A program made the position numbers and the translations under genes. Positions 43,395 to 53,508 of a stretch of 64,000 nucleotides of DNA are shown one piece after another; position 1 is the stretch's first letter; each line of letters opens with the position of its first letter. A model generated the notes under the pieces. The model was not told where the DNA came from and ran no database searches. It was given only the letters and a program-made list of their open reading frames with translations. This DNA comes from Flavobacterium microcysteis (GTDB taxonomy: Bacteria; Bacteroidota; Bacteroidia; Flavobacteriales; Flavobacteriaceae): contig NZ_VFJE01000050.1 in the NCBI RefSeq assembly GCF_006385255.1, positions 1-64,000 of the forward strand, given 5' to 3'.

Positions 43395-44138
43395 CTACTT
43401 TATCTCCTTTAAGGCATCCTTATTCACCCAGCCTTCTTTTTCATCGGCTAGTTGAATTTTTCTCCAGTTATCTAACGTTTCAATAATCTGGACTTTTGTT
43501 CCTTCGTGAAGCATAAAGGCATTGTCTGCATTTTCTTTCGGTTCATTTTTAATGCCTACTGAATCGGCAAAAATAATAGCCGGTCTATCGTTTTCATAGC
43601 TGGCTTTTTCAGCAATAGCAGAAACCACACTTACGACCAATGCAATTAATGCTACGAACAACCCAACAAAGAAAATACGTTTGAGCAGAGTTGTGGCCGA
43701 AAAATAATACCCAATAAAAAACAACAGGAATAGTATTGAAAAACCAATAGCGATTTTTGCCCAGCCGTCATAAGTATAGGAAGAAGTAAAATCATGAATG
43801 ATTTTTCCGAATCCTACCTGCTGTACAGGCTTGATATCGTCAATTGTCATATTTTGGGCAAACTGCAGGTTGTTTTTAGCATCAGAATAGTCTGGATTAA
43901 GCAATAATGCTTTTTCATAATTATAAATCGCAGGAGCCGTCTTATTCAGCTTGTAATATGCATTCCCTAGATTATAATACAATTCTGCCGAATGCTGTTT
44001 TGTTTTCAGAACGTTTTCATAGGCTTTTACAGCATCTTCAAACTTATCCTGGCGGTAGAACTTGTTTCCTGCCTCAAAATTGTCCTGAGCCCAAAAAACC
44101 TGGGTAAAAAGCAACAGTATGTAGACTATGTTTTTCAT
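43395..44138 (-). CDS. BatE: TPR plus SH3-like membrane protein
   Basis: 247 residues from the ATG at 44138 (the longer frame begins with TTG). Signal MKNIVYILLLFTQVFWAQ, two to three TPRs (~20-100, 'AELYYNLGNAYYKLNKTAPAI'), two helices (~120-180), and a C-terminal SH3-like domain (VQIIETLDNWRKIQLADEKEGWV). End of the Bat operon. Confidence 0.85.
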   Translation of the reverse strand: MKNIVYILLLFTQVFWAQDNFEAGNKFYRQDKFEDAVKAYENVLKTKQHSAELYYNLGNAYYKLNKTAPAIYNYEKALLLNPDYSDAKNNLQFAQNMTIDDIKPVQQVGFGKIIHDFTSSYTYDGWAKIAIGFSILFLLFFIGYYFSATTLLKRIFFVGLFVALIALVVSVVSAIAEKASYENDRPAIIFADSVGIKNEPKENADNAFMLHEGTKVQIIETLDNWRKIQLADEKEGWVNKDALKEIK

Positions 44139-44178
44139 TTTTTGTTCAATTTTCAATCCTTACGTGAATTATCAATGG

Positions 44179-45939
44179 TTAGATTTGTTTTTCCAATTCG
44201 GAAATAACGGTCACGGCCTTGTCAAAATCCTGCTGGATGGCTACGCTTGAATAAGGCGCATATCTTGCAAATTCGCAGTTTTCCGTAAGGTTTATAAAAT
44301 CATTTATCGTTTCCGGTCTTGCATTTCTCTCCAAAAGAATCTCACGAATCTTGTCTTTGCTCATTTCTGAGGTTTCAATATGCAATTTGGCTTTCAGGAA
44401 GTTGTGTAATGCCTTTTCAAGAGCAATATAAAACGGCTCTTTGTTATTGATTTGTTTTTTAGCTTCAGACAGGTATTTTTTAGCCAGCCTGTTAGACATC
44501 TTTCTCTTGTTTCCAACAACATCGCTATCAATCGCTTCTTTTCTCTTTTTAACCAAAATAATTATCGGGATAAAAAGGAACGGCAAGAATAACAACGTAT
44601 AGAATAATCCCGAACCAAAGAAATGTTCTTTATGTGTGGAATGTAACTGCGTTTTAAGAGCAATAAATCGGAATTGATTTGTGCTTTTTACTGCCTGCTT
44701 GTTTGTTGTAGTTCCCGGAGTTGCTGCTAAGGCAGAATCTGAAGATGTTGGTCCGTCCAAAACTTTAATGACGATGTCGTTTGAAGTTATCGTCTTATAA
44801 GTTTTTGTAGTCAGGTCGAAATATGAGAACGTTAATCCCTTAATGGTATAATTACCTTGATATTGCGGGATGATAGTGTATTTATCCGCTATTTTTCCTT
44901 GCATTCCTGAAAGCGGTGTCGTAACCTGTTCGCTGTGTACCGGATCATACATTTCCAAGGCACTTGGCACAATTGGTTTTGGCAAGGTAAATAGTTTTAG
45001 GTTTCCATTTCCGGAAACGCTGATATCCAAATCAAGCGACTCTCCGTGTTTTAATTCGGTTTTAGATGGCTTGACAACGAAATCAAACTTTCCTACAGCT
45101 CCAGTAAAATCTTGTGGTTTTCCAGCTTCCGGTAACGGCTTCACGGCAATGGCCTTGCTTCCTGCCGAAACGGTTTTATTGGTCGTAACAAATTGAACTC
45201 TTCCAAAAATATCTCTCCTGTTAGTTGGCTGGTCAACAACAATATCCAATGAAAGCGGCTCAATGGTCAGCTTACCCGATTTTTGAGGATATAATACTGT
45301 TTTTCGCAGCACTACATAGCGATAATCTTCGCCATTGTATTTCCCATTTTCAACGACAAGATTCTTGATATCGATATTCTGGCTCCAGAAATCGTTGAAT
45401 TTTGGGCTGTCTATTTCTTTCCAGTTCCTAACGCTCACATTATTGCTGACATACAGTTTGTAGACAACCGTGATTGGCTGGTTGAGATACGGATTGGTAT
45501 TCGATATTTCAGCAATAAGATGGATTCCTCCACTTGGCACATAATCCGGACTACTTGGATCTTTAGATTCGTCAATCGGAGCTGTTACGTTTATTTTTAT
45601 GGGCGCTGTTTTATAAGTCTGCCCTTTGATTTCTATTGTTGCCTGCTTGATGGTAACGGTTCCTCTTTGCAATGGAAGCAGTATATAGATATAGGATTTA
45701 TTAAAAGTCGCCCTGCCATTAATCCAGGTCTGGCTCACCTGTTGGCTTGGCCCGCCAACCACACGGAAACCTTCAAAAGAAGGTGGAGTAAAGTTATCGC
45801 CGTCTTCATTCATGATGAAGTCGATACGGAGCCTTTCGTTCAGTCCGAGTGTCTGTTTACTGACTTTCGCTTCAAATTGTACCTGAGCGGAAAGGCCCTG
45901 GAAACAGATTAAAATTAATGCTACTATATATTTTCTCAT
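44179..45939 (-). CDS. BatD-family protein
   Basis: 586 residues from the ATG at 45939 (ATG at 45951 also possible and would be 1 base after the BatC stop). Signal, repeated beta-sandwich oxygen-tolerance domains (~20-430), one membrane helix (~455-475: LFYTLLFLPFLFIPIIILV), a Lys-rich cytosolic tail. Outer face of the Bat complex. Confidence 0.85.
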   Translation of the reverse strand: MRKYIVALILICFQGLSAQVQFEAKVSKQTLGLNERLRIDFIMNEDGDNFTPPSFEGFRVVGGPSQQVSQTWINGRATFNKSYIYILLPLQRGTVTIKQATIEIKGQTYKTAPIKINVTAPIDESKDPSSPDYVPSGGIHLIAEISNTNPYLNQPITVVYKLYVSNNVSVRNWKEIDSPKFNDFWSQNIDIKNLVVENGKYNGEDYRYVVLRKTVLYPQKSGKLTIEPLSLDIVVDQPTNRRDIFGRVQFVTTNKTVSAGSKAIAVKPLPEAGKPQDFTGAVGKFDFVVKPSKTELKHGESLDLDISVSGNGNLKLFTLPKPIVPSALEMYDPVHSEQVTTPLSGMQGKIADKYTIIPQYQGNYTIKGLTFSYFDLTTKTYKTITSNDIVIKVLDGPTSSDSALAATPGTTTNKQAVKSTNQFRFIALKTQLHSTHKEHFFGSGLFYTLLFLPFLFIPIIILVKKRKEAIDSDVVGNKRKMSNRLAKKYLSEAKKQINNKEPFYIALEKALHNFLKAKLHIETSEMSKDKIREILLERNARPETINDFINLTENCEFARYAPYSSVAIQQDFDKAVTVISELEKQI

Positions 45940-45952
45940 TGCAATCAACATC

Positions 45953-46732
45953 TTACCAGTCTTTTTCTGTTTGAACCGGCTTGCCTTTTACTTTTTTGGC
46001 ATTGACCTTTTCTTGAATTTTCTTTTCTTCATTGTTTACTGCATCGAGTAAGTTCTCGATTCGCTGTTTAGACGGACTGTTGCCTGGCTGTGGTTTTGGC
46101 TCGCCTTTCTGATCAGGATTTTTATTATTTTTTCCCTCATCATTTTTACCGTCCTGCTTGTCTTTTTTATCGTCGCCTTTGCCTTTGTCGTCTTTCTTAT
46201 CGTCTTTGTCGTCCTTATCTCCGTCTTTCTTCTGATTCTGCTTATCCTTGTCCTTTTCTTTCTCGTTTTTGTCTTTTTTCTTATCGTCTTTTGGCGGTTT
46301 CGGAGGATTGTTTTTCAAATATTCTTTAGCCAGAGCATAATTGTATCGGGTCTGCTCATCGCTTGGATTGTTTCGCAATGCATTTTTATAAGCGTCAACA
46401 GCTTCCGTGTATTTTTTTTCGGTCATGAAAATATTGCCCAAATTATGAAAAGCCTTGTGTTTTTCAGCTTTGGTTTTGGCATTTTCTATGGTATTGACAT
46501 ACGCCAGCTTTGCTTCGCTTGGTTGTTTTTGTCTATAAATAGTATTTCCTAAATTATACGATGCTATTGCCTTCGTTGGTGATTTGGATAATGAAATTCT
46601 GTAGTCAGTTTCAGCATCTGCATAGTTTTTTTCTTTAAACTCTTTGTTCCCTCTTGGCAGATTTTTATCTTTCTCCTGTGCGATTGCTGCAAAGGAAAAA
46701 AGTAGAAGTGCATATATAAATAGCTGTCTCAT
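45953..46732 (-). CDS. BatC: TPR protein with Lys/Asp-rich tail
   Basis: 259 residues from the ATG at 46732 (46747 also possible). Signal peptide MRQLFIYALLLFSFAAIAQ, two TPRs (~45-150), then a ~90-residue Lys/Asp/Glu/Gln linker, typical of BatC. Confidence 0.85.
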   Translation of the reverse strand: MRQLFIYALLLFSFAAIAQEKDKNLPRGNKEFKEKNYADAETDYRISLSKSPTKAIASYNLGNTIYRQKQPSEAKLAYVNTIENAKTKAEKHKAFHNLGNIFMTEKKYTEAVDAYKNALRNNPSDEQTRYNYALAKEYLKNNPPKPPKDDKKKDKNEKEKDKDKQNQKKDGDKDDKDDKKDDKGKGDDKKDKQDGKNDEGKNNKNPDQKGEPKPQPGNSPSKQRIENLLDAVNNEEKKIQEKVNAKKVKGKPVQTEKDW

Positions 46733-46733
46733 A

Positions 46734-47774
46734 TTATTCCTTTTCATTAAATAAATTCATCTTTTTCACCCAGTTTGTCTTTTTCTCCAAAAAGAAAATA
46801 TCGATAAAAAACAAAAAGAATGCTATTCCTAAAAGCCATTGAAACTGCGATTGGTAATTGGCAAATTGCTTGGTTTCAAATTCACTTTTTTCAATGTTCT
46901 CCAAAGCGTGTTTTACATAGTCAACTACTTCTTTGGTATTATTTCCGTTTATATAACCTCCTTTGGTGTTCTTTGCGATTTCTTTCAAAGTAGCTTCATT
47001 GAGTTTGGTCACTACAACTTCTCCGTTTTGGTCACGCTGGAAACTTTCAACTACACCATTTCTTTTTAACGGAATAGGGCCACCTTTTTCAGTACCGACA
47101 CCAATTGTTATAATCTTTAATCCGTTTTTATTCGCTTCTTCCGTTGCTGCTTCAATTCCTTCAGAATGATCTTCACCGTCAGAAATCATGATCACCAATT
47201 TGCTTACTTTGCTGTCTTCGCTAAAAAAAGTTGACGACAAATGAATGGCCTCGTCAAGCGAAGTTCCTTGCGATGACACCATTCCCGGATTCATGCTTTG
47301 CAAAAACATTTTGGCCACGCTGTAATCTGTTGTAATTGGCAATACCGGAAAAGCACTTCCAGCATAGGCTACAATCCCAATTCTGTCACTGCCCAACTGA
47401 TTGATGATTTGCGAAACAATCTGCTTGGTTTTTTCAAGACGGTTTGGCGCTACATCTTCTGCCAGCATTGATTTTGAAACGTCAATAGCAAAAACAATAT
47501 CAATACCTTCCCTCTTAACTGTTTCTACCTTGGTTCCCAATTTAGGATTAACCAAACCTAAAATCAGGCAGGCCAATGCCAAAAGAAAAACGGTAATCTT
47601 CAGAGTCGATTTAAAAACCGATTTTTCCGGAGTTAGTTTTCTAACCAGTTTCAGGTCCCCAAATTCTTTCTGTTTTTTTCGTTTCCAATAGAGATTGAAT
47701 AGGAAAATCAGTACCAGAATTGGTATGACAATCAGTAGGTATAAATATTTTTTTTCGTCTAATTCGTCGTACAT
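46734..47774 (-). CDS. BatB: VWA-domain membrane protein
   Basis: 346 residues. N-terminal helices, VWA domain with MIDAS 'FAIDVSKSMLAEDVAP' and 'ISDGEDHS', C-terminal helix 'WLLGIAFFLFFIDIFFLE'. Pairs with BatA. Confidence 0.9.
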   Translation of the reverse strand: MYDELDEKKYLYLLIVIPILVLIFLFNLYWKRKKQKEFGDLKLVRKLTPEKSVFKSTLKITVFLLALACLILGLVNPKLGTKVETVKREGIDIVFAIDVSKSMLAEDVAPNRLEKTKQIVSQIINQLGSDRIGIVAYAGSAFPVLPITTDYSVAKMFLQSMNPGMVSSQGTSLDEAIHLSSTFFSEDSKVSKLVIMISDGEDHSEGIEAATEEANKNGLKIITIGVGTEKGGPIPLKRNGVVESFQRDQNGEVVVTKLNEATLKEIAKNTKGGYINGNNTKEVVDYVKHALENIEKSEFETKQFANYQSQFQWLLGIAFFLFFIDIFFLEKKTNWVKKMNLFNEKE

Positions 47775-47780
47775 AATCTT

Positions 47781-48779
47781 TTAAATAAAGCTTCTAAAAA
47801 CCGTATTTTTCAATAAAACTTCCAGTAGCAGAAGTATTCCTGCTGCTATTGCAAAAGGTCTAAACCTTTCATCATAATTGTAGAATTTCTGTTCTTCAAT
47901 TTCAGTGGTTTCCAGCTTGTTGATTTCATCATAGATGGCTTTCAGGCTCTGGTTATTTTTAGCTCTGAAATATTTCCCATCCGTATTTCTTGCAATTTCT
48001 TTCATCAATTGTTCATCGATTTCCACCTGCATCATTCTGTAAACGAATTCTCCGTTAGGAGCTATGGCATATGGAGACTCCGCCATTCCTGTTGTTCCAA
48101 TACCAATCGTATATACTTTTATTCCGTATTCTTTTGCTATTTCCGAAGCCATTCTCGGATCGATAAAACCTGAGTTATTGACTCCGTCCGTCAGCAATAT
48201 AATTACCTTACTTTTTGCCTTGCTGTCTTTTAATCGGTTAACGGCTGTTGCCAATCCCATACCAATTCCTGTTCCGTCCTGCAAAAGCTGGTCGTATTTT
48301 ACGCTATTTAAAGCATCAAGCACTACTGCTTTGTCACTAGTCACCGGCGTTTTCGTATAACTTTCTGCTGCATAAACTACTAATCCGATTCTGTCGTTTG
48401 GACGTGCTTCAACGAATTCAGAAGCTACACGTTTTAATGCTTCCAATCGGTTTGGCTTTAAATCGCGTGTTAGCATACTTCCCGAAACGTCAATAGACAT
48501 TACGATGTCAATTCCGTTGGTTATGTTGGTCTTATTGCTGATGTCTACGGTTTGCGGTCTTGCCATAGCAACAATCAGAAAACCTAAAGCAAGAATTCTG
48601 AAAACAAACAATAGCGGTTTCAATTTCGACCAAAAAGAGGGCTTGGCTTTGAATCCTTTTAATGAGCTTATTTTTAACGAGGCTTGTTTTCTTCCTTTCC
48701 AGATGTGCCACGCAATAGCAATCGGAATTAGTATAAACAGCCAGAAAAACTCAGGATTTAAAAAGGTAACATTTTTCAT
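47781..48779 (-). CDS. BatA: VWA-domain membrane protein
   Basis: 332 residues. MIDAS 'SIDVSGSMLTRDLKP', 'LLTDGVNNSG', and the same helix-VWA-helix layout as BatB. Six bases separate it from BatB. Confidence 0.9.
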   Translation of the reverse strand: MKNVTFLNPEFFWLFILIPIAIAWHIWKGRKQASLKISSLKGFKAKPSFWSKLKPLLFVFRILALGFLIVAMARPQTVDISNKTNITNGIDIVMSIDVSGSMLTRDLKPNRLEALKRVASEFVEARPNDRIGLVVYAAESYTKTPVTSDKAVVLDALNSVKYDQLLQDGTGIGMGLATAVNRLKDSKAKSKVIILLTDGVNNSGFIDPRMASEIAKEYGIKVYTIGIGTTGMAESPYAIAPNGEFVYRMMQVEIDEQLMKEIARNTDGKYFRAKNNQSLKAIYDEINKLETTEIEEQKFYNYDERFRPFAIAAGILLLLEVLLKNTVFRSFI

Positions 48780-48780
48780 C

Positions 48781-50391
48781 TTAGTTTACTTTTTTAAGTT
48801 CGACCGAGTTTACTATTCTATCTGAAATCTTGGAACCATATTCATCACTATCACGGTATGTGATGATTATTTCCTGAAGACCTCCTTCTTGTGCAAATAC
48901 CAAAATCTCATACCCGATTTTGATCCCTTTATCGCTGTCTTCTTTGAAAATCACCATCGTTCCATAGGCTTTTATTCCTGAAATGCCTTCTTTGGTGTCA
49001 AATTGATCCTGCTTTACAAAAACATCTTTGGCTTTGTATTTCTTCTCAAACGACTTGATTTCTTTTTCGATTACTTTTTCCAACGGTCGGCTTAATGTAT
49101 CTTTAAACGATGTTGTAGAAATATTTACGGAAAGGTCATCAAACATATCTCCATACGAAAAAGCCTGGCTTTCTTTTACGCTTGCCTCTTTTCTGCCATT
49201 TGGAAGTTGTGTTCTCTTTAATACTTTTGGCGTTTCTATAGTCACAGCCGGGTTTCCGTAATCACTCTTAATCCATTCACCCTCATACATTTCTTTTGTA
49301 GGATTGCCCAAAATTGAATCTAATCCTTTGGTCGTAATAAAATAAGTTAATGTTCCTACTACCAAAAATGCTCCAATAAAGGTTGCAATTGCTATCTTAC
49401 GTTTGCGTTTTTTCTTTAACAGTAATTCTTTTTTCTGCGCATCAAGTAGTAACAGTTCTTCATCCTCTTCTTCTACTTCAGGTACAGCTTTGTGCAGCGT
49501 GAAAATGGTTTTTTCGATTTTTTTTCTGTCTTCAGCGATTTCAAAATCAAGCGGTTTCGATTTGGCAAATTTCACCAAGTCGGCCTGGCGTAAAACACGC
49601 TCCAGATTTTCGACCGTTTCCTGAGAAATCTTCATTTTTTTGCGGACAGCCGCATTTCTCAATCCTATAATAACTTCGGAAGTCGTACTTTCCATTGCCG
49701 GAACCTGAATTTCTTCTTCAATATACGTTCTTGCAATATCGGTCAGTTCCGAATAGTAATTTTTAACTTCTCCTTTTTGCCAAAGTTCCTTTTGTTCCAG
49801 GCTTTTTAGAAGGCTTACCGCTTTTTCTATTGGTGTTGCATATACAACTGCTTCCGGTTTTTCTTTCTTTTTATATTTTTTAGAAAAGTAGTAAATCAGG
49901 TATCCGATTCCGCCCAAAAGAAATAGCCCTAGAAGGTATTTCCACCAATTGCCCATGGATTGCTTGACTTCGACTATTCCTTTGATGTCGTACATTTTTT
50001 GTTTTAATGTATCAACCTTGATTCCAGCAACGGAAACAAAAATAGAGTCTGTAGAAAAAGGCTTGTCGTTGATGAGCACTTTTAGGCTCGGGATCATGTA
50101 TTTTCCGGAATCAAACTGAGTAAGTCCATATCTTTTGGTAAGCAGATAGCGGTCTTTTTGCTTGACCGTATCTGTTGGATAGGATTCCAAAACTTCTAAT
50201 TGTCCGAAATTGGTGCTTTCAGGAAATACTACATTGGATAAAGTATCTACTGAAGTTTTTAGCGTAAGATTTATCTGTGCTCCTATTTTTATCTTAGTCG
50301 AATCTACAGCTGTGGTTACGCGTTTCTGCTGACCAAAAGCAACCGTTCCAACCAATAAAAAAAATAGTATGTAAAGCTTGTTGTTTTTCAT
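48781..50391 (-). CDS. BatD-like / DUF4381-type membrane protein of the Bat operon
   Basis: 536 residues. Signal MKNNKLYILFFLLVGTVAFGQ, BatD-like beta domain (~25-140), helix (~150-170), cytosolic DUF4381-like segment (SPIEKAVSLLKSLEQKELW region), second helix ~345 and a C-terminal extracytoplasmic domain. Stop is 2 bases before batA's start. Confidence 0.75.
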   Translation of the reverse strand: MKNNKLYILFFLLVGTVAFGQQKRVTTAVDSTKIKIGAQINLTLKTSVDTLSNVVFPESTNFGQLEVLESYPTDTVKQKDRYLLTKRYGLTQFDSGKYMIPSLKVLINDKPFSTDSIFVSVAGIKVDTLKQKMYDIKGIVEVKQSMGNWWKYLLGLFLLGGIGYLIYYFSKKYKKKEKPEAVVYATPIEKAVSLLKSLEQKELWQKGEVKNYYSELTDIARTYIEEEIQVPAMESTTSEVIIGLRNAAVRKKMKISQETVENLERVLRQADLVKFAKSKPLDFEIAEDRKKIEKTIFTLHKAVPEVEEEDEELLLLDAQKKELLLKKKRKRKIAIATFIGAFLVVGTLTYFITTKGLDSILGNPTKEMYEGEWIKSDYGNPAVTIETPKVLKRTQLPNGRKEASVKESQAFSYGDMFDDLSVNISTTSFKDTLSRPLEKVIEKEIKSFEKKYKAKDVFVKQDQFDTKEGISGIKAYGTMVIFKEDSDKGIKIGYEILVFAQEGGLQEIIITYRDSDEYGSKISDRIVNSVELKKVN

Positions 50392-50431
50392 TTTTAGTTC
50401 CTAATCTTAATTCATGAAAGGGGAAAAAAGA

Positions 50432-51301
50432 TTATCCTCTCGATTTAAAATAGCCCAATAGTTTTGTCACGTAGCTTTCATCAACTCTGGTGTTTACTGT
50501 TCCAGAACCGCATCTGCTAAACGTTTCCTTAAAATATTTCATTTTTTCCTGATAGTATTTTTCATATCCCAGACGCACCGCTTTTGAACCGGTGTTGACC
50601 AATAAGGTCTCTCCTGTTTCGGCATCCAGCATATTAACCATCCCGATATTCGGCATTTTTTCTTCCCTTACATCATAAACACGTATTCCGGTAAGGTCGT
50701 GTTTTTTTCCTGCAATTTTCAGCGTATGCTCATAATTATCATCTGCCATAAAATCAGAAATCACAAAAACGATAGCTTTCTTTTTCATGACTCCAGATAA
50801 AAACCGTAAGGCCTGAGAAAGGTTAGTCTTATGGCTTTTCGGTTTGAATTCTATCAGTTCACGGATGATTCTCAAAACGTGTGATCTTCCTTTTTTAGGC
50901 GGAATAAACAATTCTATTTCATCCGAAAATAAAATCAAGCCTATTTTATCATTATTCTGCGTTGCAGAAAAAGCCATGGTTGCGGCTATTTCAGTAACGA
51001 TATCTTTTTTAAAACCGTTTTGCGTTCCAAAGCTTTCCGAACCGCTGACGTCTACCATAAGCATCATGGTCAGTTCGCGTTCTTCTTCGAAAACCTTGAT
51101 ATAGGGCTCATTATATCTTGCCGTAACATTCCAGTCAATAGCACGCACATCGTCTCCAAATTGGTACTGACGAACTTCGCTAAACGTCATCCCTCGCCCT
51201 TTGAACGATGTATGATATTCACCCGAAAAAATATGATCGCTCAATCTTCGGGTCTTGATTTCTATTTTCCGTACTTTCTTGAGTAATTCCTTTGTATCCA
51301 T
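50432..51301 (-). CDS. DUF58 protein (MoxR partner)
   Basis: 289 residues from the ATG at 51301. 'GRGMTFSEVRQYQFGDDVRAIDWNVTAR' (in parts) is the DUF58 signature; 'MLMVDVSGSESFG' is a VWA-like MIDAS. No membrane helix. Works with MoxR ATPases. Confidence 0.9.
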   Translation of the reverse strand: MDTKELLKKVRKIEIKTRRLSDHIFSGEYHTSFKGRGMTFSEVRQYQFGDDVRAIDWNVTARYNEPYIKVFEEERELTMMLMVDVSGSESFGTQNGFKKDIVTEIAATMAFSATQNNDKIGLILFSDEIELFIPPKKGRSHVLRIIRELIEFKPKSHKTNLSQALRFLSGVMKKKAIVFVISDFMADDNYEHTLKIAGKKHDLTGIRVYDVREEKMPNIGMVNMLDAETGETLLVNTGSKAVRLGYEKYYQEKMKYFKETFSRCGSGTVNTRVDESYVTKLLGYFKSRG

Positions 51302-51418
51302 TTTTGTGAGTTGATAATTTTTAGTGGACAATGACAATGGATAGTTTTTAGTGGATAGTGGATAGTTAGTTTGAACTATCGATAAACTATCAACTATTCA
51401 CTGTCAACTATCAACTTT
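51302..51418. repeat. Word-repeat spacer, 'GTGGATAGTT/AACTATC' type
   Basis: 117 bases inside the moxR-DUF58 operon, repeats of GGATAGT on one arm and ACTATCAAC on the other, with GATAGTTAGTTTGAACTATC at the turn. Shares its word with the island at 40911-41042. Confidence 0.8.
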
Positions 51419-52423
51419 CTAAGGTACTTCAACTTCGTTTACGATTTTGTTTATGATATCAACAGAAGTTACGTTTTCGGCTTCTGCTTCATACGTAATT
51501 CCAATTCTGTGGCGAAGTACATCGTGAACAACAGCACGTACGTCTTCAGGAATTACATAACCTCTGCGTTTGATGAAGGCATAACATTTAGCTGCATTAG
51601 CCAAATTGATACTTCCACGAGGCGACGCTCCAAAACTGATTAATGGTTTCAGGCTTTCCAGTTTGTATTTTTCCGGATAACGGGTTGCGAAAATAATATC
51701 CAGGATGTATTTTTCGATTTTCTCATCCATATATACTTCACGAACCGCTTCCTGAGCACGAAGAATCTGGTCTGTAGAAACAACCGCATTTACTTTTTCA
51801 TAAGATCCTTTCAGGTTCTGGCGGATGACCATTCTTTCTTCGTCGATTTTTGGATAATCGATAACTGTTTTCAACATAAAACGGTCTACCTGAGCTTCCG
51901 GCAACGGATAAGTTCCTTCCTGCTCTACTGGGTTTTGTGTAGCCAATACTAAAAATGGCTTATCTAACTTGAAAGTAGTATCTCCAATTGTAACTTGTTT
52001 TTCCTGCATGGCTTCAAGCAATGCCGACTGCACTTTTGCAGGAGCACGGTTGATCTCATCTGCCAAAACGAAATTAGCGAAGATTGGCCCTTTCTTGATT
52101 GAAAATGCGTTGTCTTTAATATTATAGATCATGGTACCTACAACGTCGGCAGGAAGTAAATCCGGAGTAAACTGGATACGACTGAAAGATCCTTGAACTG
52201 CTTGCGAAAGTGTATTAATCGCTAATGTTTTTGCCAATCCGGGAACACCTTCCAGCAAAATATGTCCTTGTCCCAAAAGCCCAATCAATAAACGCTCCAC
52301 CATGTGTTTCTGACCTACGATGACTTTATTCATCTCCATCATCAGCAAGTCGATAAAAGCACTTTCTCTTTCTATTTTTTCATTAATTGCTCTAATGTCT
52401 AATGCAGTAGCATTTTCTTCCAT
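51419..52423 (-). CDS. MoxR-family AAA+ ATPase
   Basis: 334 residues. Walker A 'GVPGLAKT' (59-66), Walker B 'VLADEINRA', sensor 'ATQNPVEQEGTYPLPEAQVDRF' (arm), plus sensor 2 Arg in 'GASPRGSINLA'. Head of the Bat operon; acts as a chaperone for VWA proteins and is needed for stress tolerance. Confidence 0.93.
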   Translation of the reverse strand: MEENATALDIRAINEKIERESAFIDLLMMEMNKVIVGQKHMVERLLIGLLGQGHILLEGVPGLAKTLAINTLSQAVQGSFSRIQFTPDLLPADVVGTMIYNIKDNAFSIKKGPIFANFVLADEINRAPAKVQSALLEAMQEKQVTIGDTTFKLDKPFLVLATQNPVEQEGTYPLPEAQVDRFMLKTVIDYPKIDEERMVIRQNLKGSYEKVNAVVSTDQILRAQEAVREVYMDEKIEKYILDIIFATRYPEKYKLESLKPLISFGASPRGSINLANAAKCYAFIKRRGYVIPEDVRAVVHDVLRHRIGITYEAEAENVTSVDIINKIVNEVEVP

Positions 52424-52593
52424 AATCTAAAATTTAAAAGCCGTGAAATTAGTATTTAATTTTAACAGTGCAAATTGAAAATTTATTTAAATGCAAGTTG
52501 TTAACGTTACGTTAAAATATGGTTGAATGCCTTGGTTTTAAGGATGATTTATGATTTTGTTTTCATAAATTTAAAATCTCAAAACTAATCATC

Positions 52594-53463
52594 GTGAAAA
52601 CAACATTATCTCCCATTATTGCGGGAACTATGAGCTGGGGAGTCTGGGACAAAAATCTCACAACTTCTGAAATGGCGAACCTGATACACGTTTGCTCTGA
52701 AAATAAAATCACAACTTTTGATCATGCCGATATTTATGGCGGCTATACGACTGAGGCTGAGTTTGGAAAAGCTTTTTCCGAAAGCAAGATTGACAGGAAA
52801 AAAATACAGCTGATTTCAAAATGCGGTATACAACATGTGCTTGGAAACAGGAATAATAAGATCAAGCATTATGACTACTCGAAAGAGTATATTATCTGGT
52901 CTGTAGAAAATTCGCTGAAAAATTTACATTCAGATTATCTGGATGTTTTCTTGCTTCACCGTCCAAGTCCGCTTATGAATGCCGATGAAATTGCAGAAGC
53001 TGTAGAAAAATTAAAATCGGAAGGAAAAATTCTTGATTTCGGACTGTCTAATTTTACGCCTTCACAAACGGATCTGATCCGTTCCAAAACAGAAGTCAGC
53101 TATAACCAGGTACAGTTTTCTGCAACCGACTTTAAAGCTATGACTGACGGAAGTCTCGACCATATGCAGGTACATAACATTCGTCCTATGGCATGGAATC
53201 CGCTTGGAACTGTTTTCAGAGAAAAGACTGACCAGACCCGACGTTTAAAAACGCTTTTGGCTGAATTGGTTGGAAAATACCATGTAGGTTCAGATACTAT
53301 ACTATTGTCATGGGTATTGCAACATCCAGCTAAAGTCATTCCGATTGCAGGAACTGTGAATGTTTCCAGAATCCAGCAACTTTATAAGGCAACCGAATTC
53401 AAATTAGAAAATGAAGAATGGTTTGCTATCTGGACGGAAAGCATGGGAACCAAAGTGCCTTAA
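52594..53463 (+). CDS. Aldo/keto reductase
   Basis: 289 residues, GTG start at 52594. Catalytic Asp-Tyr in 'FDHADIYGGYTTE', Lys in 'LISKCGIQ', His in 'VFLLHRPSP'. Related to YdhF-type AKRs using NADPH. Downstream SDR gene 45 bases away. Confidence 0.9.
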   Translation: MKTTLSPIIAGTMSWGVWDKNLTTSEMANLIHVCSENKITTFDHADIYGGYTTEAEFGKAFSESKIDRKKIQLISKCGIQHVLGNRNNKIKHYDYSKEYIIWSVENSLKNLHSDYLDVFLLHRPSPLMNADEIAEAVEKLKSEGKILDFGLSNFTPSQTDLIRSKTEVSYNQVQFSATDFKAMTDGSLDHMQVHNIRPMAWNPLGTVFREKTDQTRRLKTLLAELVGKYHVGSDTILLSWVLQHPAKVIPIAGTVNVSRIQQLYKATEFKLENEEWFAIWTESMGTKVP

Positions 53464-53508
53464 AAGTCAACTATTATAGGATGAATTATAAATTCTGACA
53501 AGAAATTA

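Noticed and set aside
44179..52423. Bat genes as a new system
   Set aside because: MoxR-DUF58-BatD-like-BatA-B-C-D-E is a known Bacteroidetes arrangement; only the spacer is unusual.
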